Origin: an uncultured Lewinella sp.
GTDB lineage: Bacteria; Bacteroidota; Bacteroidia; Chitinophagales; Saprospiraceae
DNA length: 11,967 nucleotides
Reading direction: 5' to 3'
NCBI GenBank assembly: GCA_938021455.1
Contig: CALIGP010000074.1
Coordinates: 1-11,967, forward strand
Every line of letters starts with the position of its first letter. Within the stretch, counting starts at the first letter, position 1. Shown in pieces: positions 6,315-11,967 of this stretch. Made by a program: the position numbers and the translations under genes. The notes beneath the pieces were generated by a model. It did not search any database, was not told the origin of the DNA, and worked only from the letters and a program-made list of their open reading frames with translations.

Positions 6315-7691
6315 TTAAAAGATGCTCGCCAGGGCATCGAGGATGTCGTTTGCTACCTCGGCCTTTGGTTTTAACTCAAAGGGCGTGACCTTATTGTGGT
6401 CAACGAGTTGAATCTTGTTAGTAGTGTGGCCAAAAGCAGCACCTTCATCATTGGGGCTGTTGAGCACGATGAAGTCCAGGTTCTTCCGCTGGAGTTTGCC
6501 CCGGGCATTTTTCAGACCGTTTTCCGTCTCCAGCGCAAAGCCCACCAGGCGCTGGTTTTTCTTTTTGTCTTCGCCGAGCTCGGCGGCAATGTCTGGGTTA
6601 CGGACCAATTCGACCTTTAGGGGTTTCTCCCCCTTCTTGATTTTCTGTCCGGCTACCTTCTTGGGGCGGTAATCTGCTACGGCGGCGGCCAGGATGGCGG
6701 CATCAGCTTTCGGCCAGTTGGCTACGCTGACTGCATGCATCTCCCTGGCGGAGCGGACGTTGTGAACGGTCACGCCGGTAGCCTCCGTTGTGAGTGAAGT
6801 TGGGCCGAGTACGAGGTTTACGGTGGCGCCGCGCGCAGCCGCGGCCTCCGCCAAAGCAATGCCCATTCGCCCAGTACTCCGATTGCCGAGGTAACGTACA
6901 GGATCCAGGTCCTCGAAGGTTGGCCCGGCGGTGATGAGCAGTTTACGGCCTTTAAAGTCTTGCGGAGAGCCGTCAGGACGCCCAGCGTCCACATTAGCCC
7001 CTCTCCTCCGGAGAGGGGTTGGGGAGAGGTTTCCTTGGCTCGGGGTGAGCTCCGCTGCTGCCTTCGGCGGTGGGGAGAGGTTTTCCTGACTCGGGGAGAG
7101 CTTCGCTGCTCCCTTACCCTCCTTTGCATCCTGCGTCCGCGCCCCTTGTTGAAGTGCCAAAAAGTCCGTCAATACCTGAATAATCTCCTCCGGTTCCGCC
7201 AGCCTTCCTGCACCCGTCAGTCCAGAAGCCAGCTCGCCAGTACCTACGTCGATCAAGTGATTGCCATAAGTCTTCAACAACTCCACATTTCGCAAGGTAG
7301 CGGGGTGGGCCCACATATCAAGGTCCATGGCTGGTGCAAAAAACACCGGGCAGCGAGCCGAGAGATAGACCGCCACAATGGCGCTGTCGCAAATACCGTT
7401 GGCCATTTTGGCTAGGGTTGTCGCAGTAGCCGGGGCCACGAGCATAGCATCCGCCCATAGGCCTAATTCCACATGATTGTTCCAACTCTCTCCGTTGTGA
7501 ACAGAAGTTGTTACCTCGTTTTTTGAGAGGGTGGCCAACGTAAGCGGTGAAATGAAATCCGTCGCTGCCCGGGTCATCAGAACTTTTACTTCCGCGCCGG
7601 CTTTGATGAGGCCACGGACAATTAAAGCTGACTTATAAGCAGCAATGCTCCCACTTACTCCAAGGATTATTTTTTTACCCTCCAGGTTCAT
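6315..7691 (-). CDS. coaBC: Bifunctional CoaBC: phosphopantothenate-cysteine ligase / PPC decarboxylase, with enlarged linker
   Basis: CoaBC makes 4'-phosphopantetheine in coenzyme A synthesis. CoaB joins phosphopantothenate to cysteine using CTP, and the FMN-dependent CoaC decarboxylates the product. CoaC spans about residues 1-178, with GVSGSIAAYK, the catalytic histidine in NNHVELGLWAD (H73) and PAMDLDM (120-126). CoaB spans about 247-458, with ITAGPTFEDLDPVRYLGNRSTGRMG (253-276, starting LLITAGPTFE) and YRPKKVAGQKIKKGEKPLK. At 458 residues it is longer than the usual roughly 400. The extra length lies at about 181-246, a low-complexity linker holding two 17-residue repeats (from A196 and A213) that correspond to DNA repeats. 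The E. coli CoaC cysteine in the GELACG loop is replaced by serine (GELASG, S156). ATG 7691 begins at the family's usual MNLEGKKIILGVSGS. Confidence 0.97.
   Translation of the reverse strand: MNLEGKKIILGVSGSIAAYKSALIVRGLIKAGAEVKVLMTRAATDFISPLTLATLSKNEVTTSVHNGESWNNHVELGLWADAMLVAPATATTLAKMANGICDSAIVAVYLSARCPVFFAPAMDLDMWAHPATLRNVELLKTYGNHLIDVGTGELASGLTGAGRLAEPEEIIQVLTDFLALQQGARTQDAKEGKGAAKLSPSQENLSPPPKAAAELTPSQGNLSPTPLRRRGANVDAGRPDGSPQDFKGRKLLITAGPTFEDLDPVRYLGNRSTGRMGIALAEAAAARGATVNLVLGPTSLTTEATGVTVHNVRSAREMHAVSVANWPKADAAILAAAVADYRPKKVAGQKIKKGEKPLKVELVRNPDIAAELGEDKKKNQRLVGFALETENGLKNARGKLQRKNLDFIVLNSPNDEGAAFGHTTNKIQLVDHNKVTPFELKPKAEVANDILDALASIF
6998..7018. repeat. Perfect 9-bp hairpin inside the coaBC linker
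   Basis: CCCCTCTCC (6998-7006) and GGAGAGGGG (7010-7018) pair around a three-base loop. The sequence then continues TTGGGGAGAGG, a motif I know as common in intergenic DNA of this phylum. Here it lies in frame within coaBC and encodes part of PTPLRRRGA. Confidence 0.85.
7021..7116. repeat. 51-bp in-frame tandem repeat in coaBC
   Basis: The sequence GGGGAGAGGT recurs at 7021 and 7072, exactly 51 bases apart, followed each time by TTTCCTTGGCTCGGGG-like sequence. On the coding strand it gives 17-residue units, AAKLSPSQENLSPPPKA and AAELTPSQGNLSPTPLR. Because 51 is divisible by three, the frame is kept. Confidence 0.88.
7119..7145 (-). repeat. Dispersed GC-rich repeat, copy B (inside coaBC linker)
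   Basis: Read on the minus strand this is GGGGCGCGGACGCAGGATGC followed by AAAGGAG. It shares the GGGCGCGGACGCAGG core with copy D upstream of guaA. In frame it encodes GARTQDAKE in the coaBC linker, immediately next to the 51-bp repeats. Confidence 0.75.
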
Positions 7692-7817
7692 GCTCAGGAA
7701 ATTCTAATAACGGACAGCGCCCCAGGCAGCCAGTAGCAGCATGGGGCGATGTCTTGATTTTGGGCGAGAGTTCAGACTCTTTAGGTCTCTCTCTACTGTC
7801 TATTATCTACCGTCTAC
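7692..7817. other. rpoZ-coaBC spacer
   Basis: The 126-base gap inside the operon holds the heptamer array at 7789-7816 and no visible promoter or strong terminator. The coaBC start has no Shine-Dalgarno. Whether coaBC is co-transcribed with bamD and rpoZ is likely from the order but not shown by the sequence. Confidence 0.5.
7789..7816. repeat. Four tandem heptamers next to the rpoZ stop
   Basis: The units CTCTCTA, CTGTCTA, TTATCTA and CCGTCTA (minus strand: TAGACGG, TAGATAA, TAGACAG, TAGAGAG) repeat with an exact 7-base period. They end one base short of the rpoZ stop codon. The unit recalls, but is not identical to, the AGTC octamers at 2467-2499. Confidence 0.75.
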
Positions 7818-8165
7818 CTAGACCTCCTCTTCTTCGTCGCGGAGGTTGTTGTAGCGGTGGTACAGCTCGTCATCGAGGTATTCCCGCATGGCGATCAGTA
7901 CCGGATTTGGTAGCTTTTCGTAGAACTTGGAGATTTCAATCTGCTCCTTGTTCTCCACCACTTCTTCGATGGTATCGGTTACTTCAGCAAACTCTTCCAG
8001 TTTCTGGTCCAGCTCATGCTTAAGATCGACGGCCAGCTGACGTGCACGACGGCTCACAATGGCCAGCGTTTCGTAGATGTTCTTCGTATCTTTAACGACA
8101 TTAATAATGTCGCGGGCGGCTATGTCGGGGCTAAGGCCTTGAGCCCGTGCTTTGATATCTGACAT
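7818..8165 (-). CDS. rpoZ: RNA polymerase omega subunit, Bacteroidota type
   Basis: Omega binds the beta' subunit and helps assemble and stabilise RNA polymerase in the cytoplasm. The 115-residue protein shows the pattern typical of Bacteroidota omega: DIINVVKDTKNIYETLAIVSRRA (helices contacting beta'), then an acidic segment, NKEQIEISKFYEKLPNPVLIAMREYL, and a Glu-rich end. ATG 8165 is the only plausible start. It lies inside the 3' end of bamD, so the two genes overlap by 35 bases on the same strand and translation is probably coupled. No Shine-Dalgarno is visible, in line with coupling. The heptamer array follows directly. Omega is poorly conserved, but the order bamD-rpoZ-coaBC supports the call. 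Confidence 0.9.
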   Translation of the reverse strand: MSDIKARAQGLSPDIAARDIINVVKDTKNIYETLAIVSRRARQLAVDLKHELDQKLEEFAEVTDTIEEVVENKEQIEISKFYEKLPNPVLIAMREYLDDELYHRYNNLRDEEEEV

Positions 8166-8964
8166 TTTCGAGTTTTTTAAGTTGAGTTTGTGATTTTTTG
8201 AGGTAGTCGCTCAGCTCTTCCCCGTAAGTACTGTCTGGGTAGCGACCCTGGAAATTTTCGATCAGCTCAATCGCTTTTTGAAAGCGTTCGTACTGTCGGG
8301 AGACAAAGCTTAAGTCCGCATACTGATACTGACTTTTAGCCCTCAGAAAACGGACCTCTTCGGCGCGGCCTGTTTCAGGATATTCTTTTAGAACATTCTC
8401 GAATGATCGCTGCGCTGATTCAAAACGTCTGAGGTCCATATAGAGTTTGGCGGATTCGAAATCCTTTTCCTCCATTTTGGCCCGCATAACGTCAATTAGT
8501 CGGTTGGCTTCCGGAATCCGTTCGCTGGACGGGTAGCGGTTAGCAAACTCCTCGAAGCCTTCAATGGCCTTTACGCTATAGCTTTGATCCAGCCGGTAAA
8601 CCGGACTGAGTTCATAATTGGAGTAGGCACTCATGAAGTCCGCTTCTTCTTTCAGCGTACTTCCACCGTAGGTAGTGGCAAAGTTCTTGAAGTAGTAACT
8701 GGCCAACACGTACTGCTTAGTGTAGTAGTAAGTATAGGCGTAGCGGTAAGCAATCTGTTCTGCTTCTGCCTGCCCACGGTAAGGAGCAATGCTCAGTTCG
8801 TAGAGAGACTGGGCGCGTTGATATTCTTCTACTTGGTAATATTCATCGGCCTTAGATAGAATCGCCTTCGGGTCTCCACTGGTGCGGATAGACTCGAATT
8901 CCGACTTGCAACTGAAGGTGCAAACGGCAAAGAAAAGAAGAATGACTAAGTGACTGATTTTCAT
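8131..8964 (-). CDS. bamD: Outer-membrane assembly lipoprotein BamD
   Basis: BamD is the TPR lipoprotein of the BAM complex; it sits on the periplasmic face of the outer membrane and works with BamA to insert beta-barrel proteins. The 277-residue product has a lipoprotein signal (MKISHLVILLFFAVCTFSC) with the lipidated cysteine at 19. Tetratricopeptide repeats follow over about residues 30-260, for example YQVEEYQRAQSLYELSIAPY, YYTKQYVLASYYFKNFATTY, GFEEFANRYPSSERIPEANR and ELIENFQGRYPDSTYGEE. Length and repeat pattern fit the Bacteroidota family. It is the first gene of the cluster leading to rpoZ, coaBC and porD. A -7 element lies eight bases before the ATG, so the leader must be very short. 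Confidence is high. Confidence 0.94.
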   Translation of the reverse strand: MKISHLVILLFFAVCTFSCKSEFESIRTSGDPKAILSKADEYYQVEEYQRAQSLYELSIAPYRGQAEAEQIAYRYAYTYYYTKQYVLASYYFKNFATTYGGSTLKEEADFMSAYSNYELSPVYRLDQSYSVKAIEGFEEFANRYPSSERIPEANRLIDVMRAKMEEKDFESAKLYMDLRRFESAQRSFENVLKEYPETGRAEEVRFLRAKSQYQYADLSFVSRQYERFQKAIELIENFQGRYPDSTYGEELSDYLKKSQTQLKKLENVRYQSTGSRP

Positions 8965-9411
8965 ACGGCGCGCAAAGATAAGGAATGACAGGTCAAATGA
9001 TCGGATCCCGAGACTTTTGCTGAAGAATTAGCTCAATCTCCGGCTCCTACTTGATAAGAGAGGCTTTCATGGCGGCAGGGGTTGTATCTAATCTTTCAGG
9101 GCTATCCGCTACCGTGTGAAATTACGTTTAGGAAGCTGGAATAGCTTAAAGATTTTTTCAGAACCTACCTTTTTAACTATATTTACGGACGTACTAAGGT
9201 TTTACTTTTTTCATTATGTGTAAGAATTTTAGCATTTCTGATGCCCACTCCCCCAAAGGGAGGTTTTTCATCTAACCCTGATTTCAACAACATTTTCCTG
9301 CGGGGCTTTCCCCCACCTGATGTTAGGCCTTTTTCAGTCAAAGCTCCCTTCCTGGGAACGGCTGCGGTATCCTGACCTGCTAATTGTTTTTGCACCTTCA
9401 AAATCCGATTT
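8965..9411. other. 447-base intergenic region between divergent bamD and lipoprotein genes
   Basis: Apart from the bamD promoter element, this stretch has no gene I can support. CTCCC-CCAAA-GGGAG followed by GTTTTT (9246-9266 area) looks like a small terminator hairpin on the plus strand, but no plus-strand gene precedes it. The reading frame at 9183-9401 on the minus strand encodes a low-complexity, Gly/Lys-rich peptide of the kind produced by this repeat and is not convincing. No clear promoter for the gene at 9412 is seen. Confidence 0.6.
8973..8980 (-). promoter_or_regulatory. -7 promoter element of bamD
   Basis: The minus strand reads TATCTTTG, an exact match to TAnnTTTG, only eight bases before the bamD ATG. 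Transcription would start within or next to those eight bases, giving an almost leaderless mRNA. A -33 TTG at the usual distance is not visible. Confidence 0.6.
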
Positions 9412-9891
9412 ATGAGACATCTTATTTTTTATCTATTTCTCCTGACAGGACTATTGTATAGTTGCGAGCAGGGACTGATCTCCAGCACCCCGGAGAAGTT
9501 ATCCGTGGAGGAAATCGCTACGATCATTAACGCTGACCCGAATATTGAACGGGCTTATTTTCTGAAGAGATCAATTGATGAAGCCTACTCGCTGGCAATG
9601 TTAGCCGGGGCAAGCTTGCCCTCGGAGATGGACATCGATATTCTGGGCTCTACTGATGAAGAGGCACTAACGGCGTACTTTAAAAAGCTCAATTTCCCTG
9701 AGCCCGAAAAAGTAGCTGCCTGGTATGCAGAGGGCAATGCTTTCTTGCCCGCCTTTAAAGTAAATTATGCCCCACTATTGACTGATCTTACGAAAGAAGA
9801 AAAAGCTGAGCTGATTAAACTGCTCCCGCCCAGCACTAAAGAAGTAAGCGCAGAGAGGGCCATTGCTGAACTTCAAAAACAGAAAAAATGA
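9412..9891 (+). CDS. Predicted lipoprotein of unknown function
   Basis: I do not recognise the family. The 159-residue product starts with a lipoprotein signal, MRHLIFYLFLLTGLLYSC, with the lipobox LYSC and lipidated cysteine at 18, so it should be anchored in the envelope. The mature part is helical and acidic. One segment reads LSVEEIATIINADPNIERAYFLKRS and another LGSTDEEALTAYFKKLNFPEPEKVAAWYAEG. A Lys/Glu-rich end follows (LTKEEKAELIKLLPPS to KQKK). No metal-binding or catalytic motif is evident. Its stop overlaps the start of the next gene (ATGA at 9888-9891), so the two are translated together. The signal peptide and the overlap make it a real gene; function is unknown. Confidence 0.82.
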   Translation: MRHLIFYLFLLTGLLYSCEQGLISSTPEKLSVEEIATIINADPNIERAYFLKRSIDEAYSLAMLAGASLPSEMDIDILGSTDEEALTAYFKKLNFPEPEKVAAWYAEGNAFLPAFKVNYAPLLTDLTKEEKAELIKLLPPSTKEVSAERAIAELQKQKK

Positions 9892-10133
9892 GAAACGGAA
9901 TCAAATACCCCGGGTTGTTTTTTCTAGTGATTCTTTCGCTTGCCATAAGTTCGCCGCTGTCTTCCAGCTGCGTGTCCACCTTTTCGGCAGAATGGAATGC
10001 ATGTTCAACGAGAAGTTCGGAGACGAATACTGACTTTGCCGATCTAAATGGTTTTACCATTTTTATGCCATCTCCCCGAGAGTTATGTGAATCACAGGCC
10101 ATCCTGAATTACGACTCTTGCAAAGAGAGATGA
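9888..10133 (+). CDS. Small exported four-cysteine protein
   Basis: I do not recognise the family. The 81-residue product has a hydrophobic signal (KYPGLFFLVILSLAISSPLSS), probably cleaved around residues 23-27. The mature part of roughly 55 residues contains C28, C39, C67 and C78. The spacing is C-X10-C, 27 residues, C-X10-C, which suggests two disulfides joining a helical hairpin. The serine at -3 from C28 is a poor lipobox, so a soluble exported protein is more likely than a lipoprotein. Its ATG overlaps the stop of the lipoprotein gene by four bases, implying coupled translation and a joint role. A strong terminator follows 41 bases later. A role as a partner of the lipoprotein is inference from position only. 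Confidence 0.75.
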   Translation: MRNGIKYPGLFFLVILSLAISSPLSSSCVSTFSAEWNACSTRSSETNTDFADLNGFTIFMPSPRELCESQAILNYDSCKER

Positions 10134-10174
10134 TGACACTGCGGTACTAAATCCGCTGAATACCCGTAGGTTGA

Positions 10175-10207
10175 AACCGGGAGTAAACGTAATGTTTGCT
10201 CCCGGTT
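10175..10207 (+). terminator. Rho-independent terminator after the lipoprotein pair
   Basis: AACCGGGAGTAAAC (10175-10188) pairs with GTTTGCTCCCGGTT (10194-10207) over 14 positions with one G-T wobble and a five-base loop, followed by TTCTACTTTT. It ends the 9412-10133 transcript before the next gene. Confidence 0.88.
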
Positions 10208-10210
10208 TTC

Positions 10211-10218
10211 TACTTTTG
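10211..10218 (+). promoter_or_regulatory. -7 promoter element of the DUF3137 gene
   Basis: TACTTTTG matches TAnnTTTG exactly and lies just after the terminator. It implies transcription starts near 10225, which excludes a start at TTG 10196 and favours 10241 or 10268. No -33 TTG at the usual spacing is seen. Confidence 0.5.
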
Positions 10219-10240
10219 GGACGTTGGCAACTACCTTGGG

Positions 10241-11200
10241 TTGCCATCGTATACCAAAATTGTCCGCTTGCCCATCCCCCGCATAGACGAACTGCGTAAA
10301 TATTACAACACCACCATTCGCCCGGAATTGCTGCGATTGGAACGGTTGCGGGTACGCCTCATTCGCGGTATTTTTCTGTCGTTGTTGTTAGTAGTGGTCT
10401 TGTTAGCGGTGTTTGTGGTCGCTGACCTGGGCTTTCTGATCTTCCTGCTGGCCATGCCGGTTATCTTTTATGTGGGATCTCTCTACTTTCGGATCGAGAA
10501 GTTTCGTCAGGCTTATAAGCCGGCCATCATGCAGCTGCTGATGGAGTTCCTCAACGATTCGCCCAACTTTCGCTCGCTGAGCTATGATCCTAAACGGGCC
10601 ATTAACCAAGACCGCTTTGAGCGAAGTGGCCTCTTCCGGCCGATGCCGGATACCTACCGTGCGGAAGATTATATCCAGGGCTTAGTGGGAGAGATGGCTT
10701 TTGAAATGGGAGAGGCTTTTGTGCGGGAAATCAGCCCGGCAAGTAATCGCTTACTAGTGGTGTTCAGCGGCCTGTTCGTTCACGCCATCTTTAGTGAACC
10801 AACGGTAGGCCGCATTGCCGTTTGGCCACGTAAGAACTTACGCCGACTAAAACGTACGGTAGATGCCTACGTCTCTAAGGGAGGGATTAACGCAGACATC
10901 GAGATCATGAACCCGGGCTTCCGCGAAGAGTTTGCCGTCTACGCCATGCCAAATACTCACGTAGCGGGTATTCTTACGCCGCCGATGCAGGAGGCGCTGC
11001 TGGAGTTTCGCCGTAGCCAGGACAATGACATCTTCTTCGCCGTCCATAATCAGGATTTATTCATTGGGGTAGCCCATGACTACGATATGCTGGAGCCGAA
11101 ATTCTTTAGTTCTAACCTCTCCTTCGCTGATATACGCCAGTTCTATACGGATATAACGCTGATGCTGGGAGTGATCCAGGATTTTGATCAGACGCACTAG
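10241..11200 (+). CDS. DUF3137-like membrane protein
   Basis: The product resembles the DUF3137 family, whose function is unknown to me. From TTG 10241 it has 319 residues: an amphipathic N-terminus (IDELRKYYNTTIRPELLRLERLR), two adjacent transmembrane helices (about 43-61 and 63-82) and a cytoplasmic-looking C-terminal domain. The C-terminal part has the family pattern SYDPKRAINQDRFERSGLF, then VFSGLFVHAIFSEPTVGRIAVWP (about 182-204) and a final FFSSNLSFADIRQFYTDITLM. No ATG exists before the first helix, so the start must be TTG (10241 or 10268) or a rarer codon. TTG 10241 lies about 23 bases after the -7 element. The gene is alone between a terminator and the guaA leader. The family call is moderately firm; the start is uncertain. 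Confidence 0.75.
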   Translation: MPSYTKIVRLPIPRIDELRKYYNTTIRPELLRLERLRVRLIRGIFLSLLLVVVLLAVFVVADLGFLIFLLAMPVIFYVGSLYFRIEKFRQAYKPAIMQLLMEFLNDSPNFRSLSYDPKRAINQDRFERSGLFRPMPDTYRAEDYIQGLVGEMAFEMGEAFVREISPASNRLLVVFSGLFVHAIFSEPTVGRIAVWPRKNLRRLKRTVDAYVSKGGINADIEIMNPGFREEFAVYAMPNTHVAGILTPPMQEALLEFRRSQDNDIFFAVHNQDLFIGVAHDYDMLEPKFFSSNLSFADIRQFYTDITLMLGVIQDFDQTH

Positions 11201-11205
11201 GGATA

Positions 11206-11230
11206 ACGGATGGCACGGATGAACGCGGAT
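11206..11230 (+). repeat. Degenerate tandem of ACGGATG-type units
   Basis: The sequence reads ACGGATGGC, ACGGATGA, ACGCGGAT, about three imperfect units of eight to nine bases just after the DUF3137 stop. I know this type of motif as recurrent in intergenic DNA of Bacteroidota, but cannot check its spread here. Confidence 0.5.
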
Positions 11231-11244
11231 TATTAAAGGCTTTT

Positions 11245-11346
11245 GGGCGCGGCCGCAGGTGCAGCGGAAAGTTGAAAAAGCCGTGTTTTGCTATCGTAAG
11301 GAGCCCTCTTTGCCTTTAACTTCCCCTTGCACCTGCGTCCGCGCCC
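11245..11346. repeat. Long inverted repeat of dispersed GC-rich element, copies C and D
   Basis: Copy C on the plus strand (11245-11270, GGGCGCGGCCGCAGGTGCAG) and copy D on the minus strand (11321-11346, GGGCGCGGACGCAGGTGCAA) pair over about 18 of 19 positions. Further pairing of AAGTT with AACTT (11268-11272 area and 11319-11323) brings the arms close to 28 positions around a roughly 45-base loop. Copies A and B show the same core as single elements. Confidence 0.85.
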
Positions 11347-11387
11347 ACTTCGCGCTCAAAAACTACCCGACTAAAAGAGGAGTTACT

Positions 11388-11395
11388 TACCTTCG
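11388..11395 (+). promoter_or_regulatory. Possible -7 promoter element of guaA
   Basis: TACCTTCG fits TAnnTTTG with one mismatch and ends six bases before the guaA ATG, the same close spacing as at bamD. The mismatch and missing -33 element keep this tentative. Confidence 0.35.
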
Positions 11396-11401
11396 CGCTC
11401 T

Positions 11402-11967
11402 ATGACGGAAAAAGTCCTGATCCTCGACTTCGGTAGCCAGTATACCCAGCTCATTGCTCGCCGTATTCGCGAGCTTAATGTTTACAGCGAAATCGTGCCT
11501 TACAACAAGGTGCCCGAGCTGGATGATAGCATCAAAGCCGTTATTCTGAGTGGCAGCCCCTTCTCGGTTCGGGAAGAGCGAGCACTGCATCCGGAGCTTG
11601 AAAAATTTATTGGTAAGCGCCCCGTTTTGGGCATCTGCTACGGTGCTCAATACATCGCTCAACACTTCGGTGGTCGGGTGGAACGCTCTGAGACCCGGGA
11701 GTACGGAAAGGCTAATCTGGGGAAAATTCATAAAGGCGAAGGCTTGTTTGCTGGCCTGGAGGTCGGCAGCCAGGTGTGGATGAGCCACGGCGATACGATC
11801 AAGGCGATTCCGGAGCAGTTTGAATTACTGGCCAGTACGGCCGACGTAGAAGTAGCCGCTTATGGTAGTAAGCCCGGTGCTTTTGACTTGCCCGTATACT
11901 GCATTCAGTTTCACCCCGAAGTCTACCACAGTCTTGACGGCAAGGAACTTCTGAAGAATTTCCTGGT
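11402..11967 (+). CDS. guaA: GMP synthase (glutamine-hydrolysing), N-terminal part
   Basis: GuaA converts XMP to GMP with ATP and glutamine in cytoplasmic purine synthesis. The window holds the first 188 residues, which make up most of the class I glutamine amidotransferase domain; the ATP pyrophosphatase and dimerisation domains lie beyond the window. The catalytic triad is visible: C79 in GICYGAQY, H171 and E173 in FHPEVYHS. Other family signatures are ILDFGSQYTQLIARRIRE at the start, SGSPFSV for the oxyanion region and WMSHGDTI. The variant SGSPFSV and the HPEVYHS ending are as I recall from Bacteroidota GuaA. ATG 11402 gives the usual N-terminus. The frame is open to the last base. Very secure. 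Confidence 0.96.
   Translation, partial: MTEKVLILDFGSQYTQLIARRIRELNVYSEIVPYNKVPELDDSIKAVILSGSPFSVREERALHPELEKFIGKRPVLGICYGAQYIAQHFGGRVERSETREYGKANLGKIHKGEGLFAGLEVGSQVWMSHGDTIKAIPEQFELLASTADVEVAAYGSKPGAFDLPVYCIQFHPEVYHSLDGKELLKNFL

Larger units (their letters stand above)
11201..11401. other. Repeat-filled spacer upstream of guaA
   Basis: The 201-base spacer contains a degenerate GGATG-type tandem (11206-11230), a long inverted repeat made of copies C and D (11245-11346) and a guaA promoter candidate (11388-11395). There is no gene. The large hairpin could end the DUF3137 transcript or shape the guaA leader. Confidence 0.7.

Noticed and set aside
9246..9266. Terminator hairpin CTCCC/GGGAG with T-run
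   Set aside because: The stem is only five base pairs and no plus-strand gene lies upstream to terminate; more likely a common intergenic motif.
9183..9401. 72-aa minus-strand reading frame
   Set aside because: Low-complexity Gly/Lys/Pro peptide over hairpin-bearing intergenic DNA, with no signal, domain or conserved pattern.
10196..10240. Upstream TTG start for the DUF3137-like gene
   Set aside because: It sits within the terminator stem and upstream of the TACTTTTG promoter element, so it would not be in the transcript.
11201..11401. Purine riboswitch before guaA
   Set aside because: No three-way junction or conserved purine-aptamer loops are visible; the structure there is the inverted C/D repeat.

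Overview
The window looks like an ordinary chromosomal stretch of a member of the Bacteroidota, most likely Saprospiria (Lewinella-like). Four things suggest this. The minus-strand cluster bamD, rpoZ, coaBC, porD is a gene order known from Bacteroidota. The omega subunit and the PorD/DUF4835 protein are Bacteroidota types. Several genes have a TAnnTTTG-type -7 element just upstream, and most starts lack a Shine-Dalgarno sequence. No replicon, phage, transposase, CRISPR, tRNA or rRNA is visible. The lineage is inferred from gene families only.

Layout. Positions 1-1129 (+) hold the 3' part of radA, overlapping tail to tail with a minus-strand two-helix membrane protein of unknown function (1126-2403). 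A repeat-rich spacer (2404-2753) separates that from a Tas-like aldo/keto reductase (2754-3797, minus). Across a 331-base spacer lie an ECF sigma factor (4129-4707, +), a strong terminator (4723-4757) and an 81-aa protein (4803-5048, +). The minus strand then carries porD (5286-6287), coaBC (6315-7691), rpoZ (7818-8165) and bamD (8131-8964), transcribed from bamD toward porD. After a 447-base spacer, a lipoprotein and a small four-cysteine exported protein (9412-10133, +) overlap by four bases and end at a terminator. A DUF3137-type membrane protein follows (about 10241-11200, +). The 5' end of guaA (11402-11967, +) runs off the window.

How the genes work together. BamD serves outer-membrane protein assembly and PorD is associated with type IX secretion. 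RpoZ and CoaBC share their operon but serve transcription and coenzyme A synthesis. RadA (recombinational repair) and GuaA (GMP synthesis) are housekeeping. The sigma factor and the 81-aa gene may form a regulatory pair split by the terminator, and the lipoprotein and four-cysteine protein form a tight exported pair. I recognise neither small protein family.

The most unusual content is repetitive DNA. A 90-bp tandem duplication with a diverged inverted relative lies at 2465-2750. A GC-rich repeat with core GGGCGCGGACGC occurs four times, twice as an inverted pair before guaA and twice inside coding regions, where it encodes interdomain linkers (coaBC and the 1126-2403 protein). The coaBC linker also holds a 51-bp tandem repeat and a perfect hairpin, and a heptamer array sits directly behind rpoZ. 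I found no convincing new multi-gene system.
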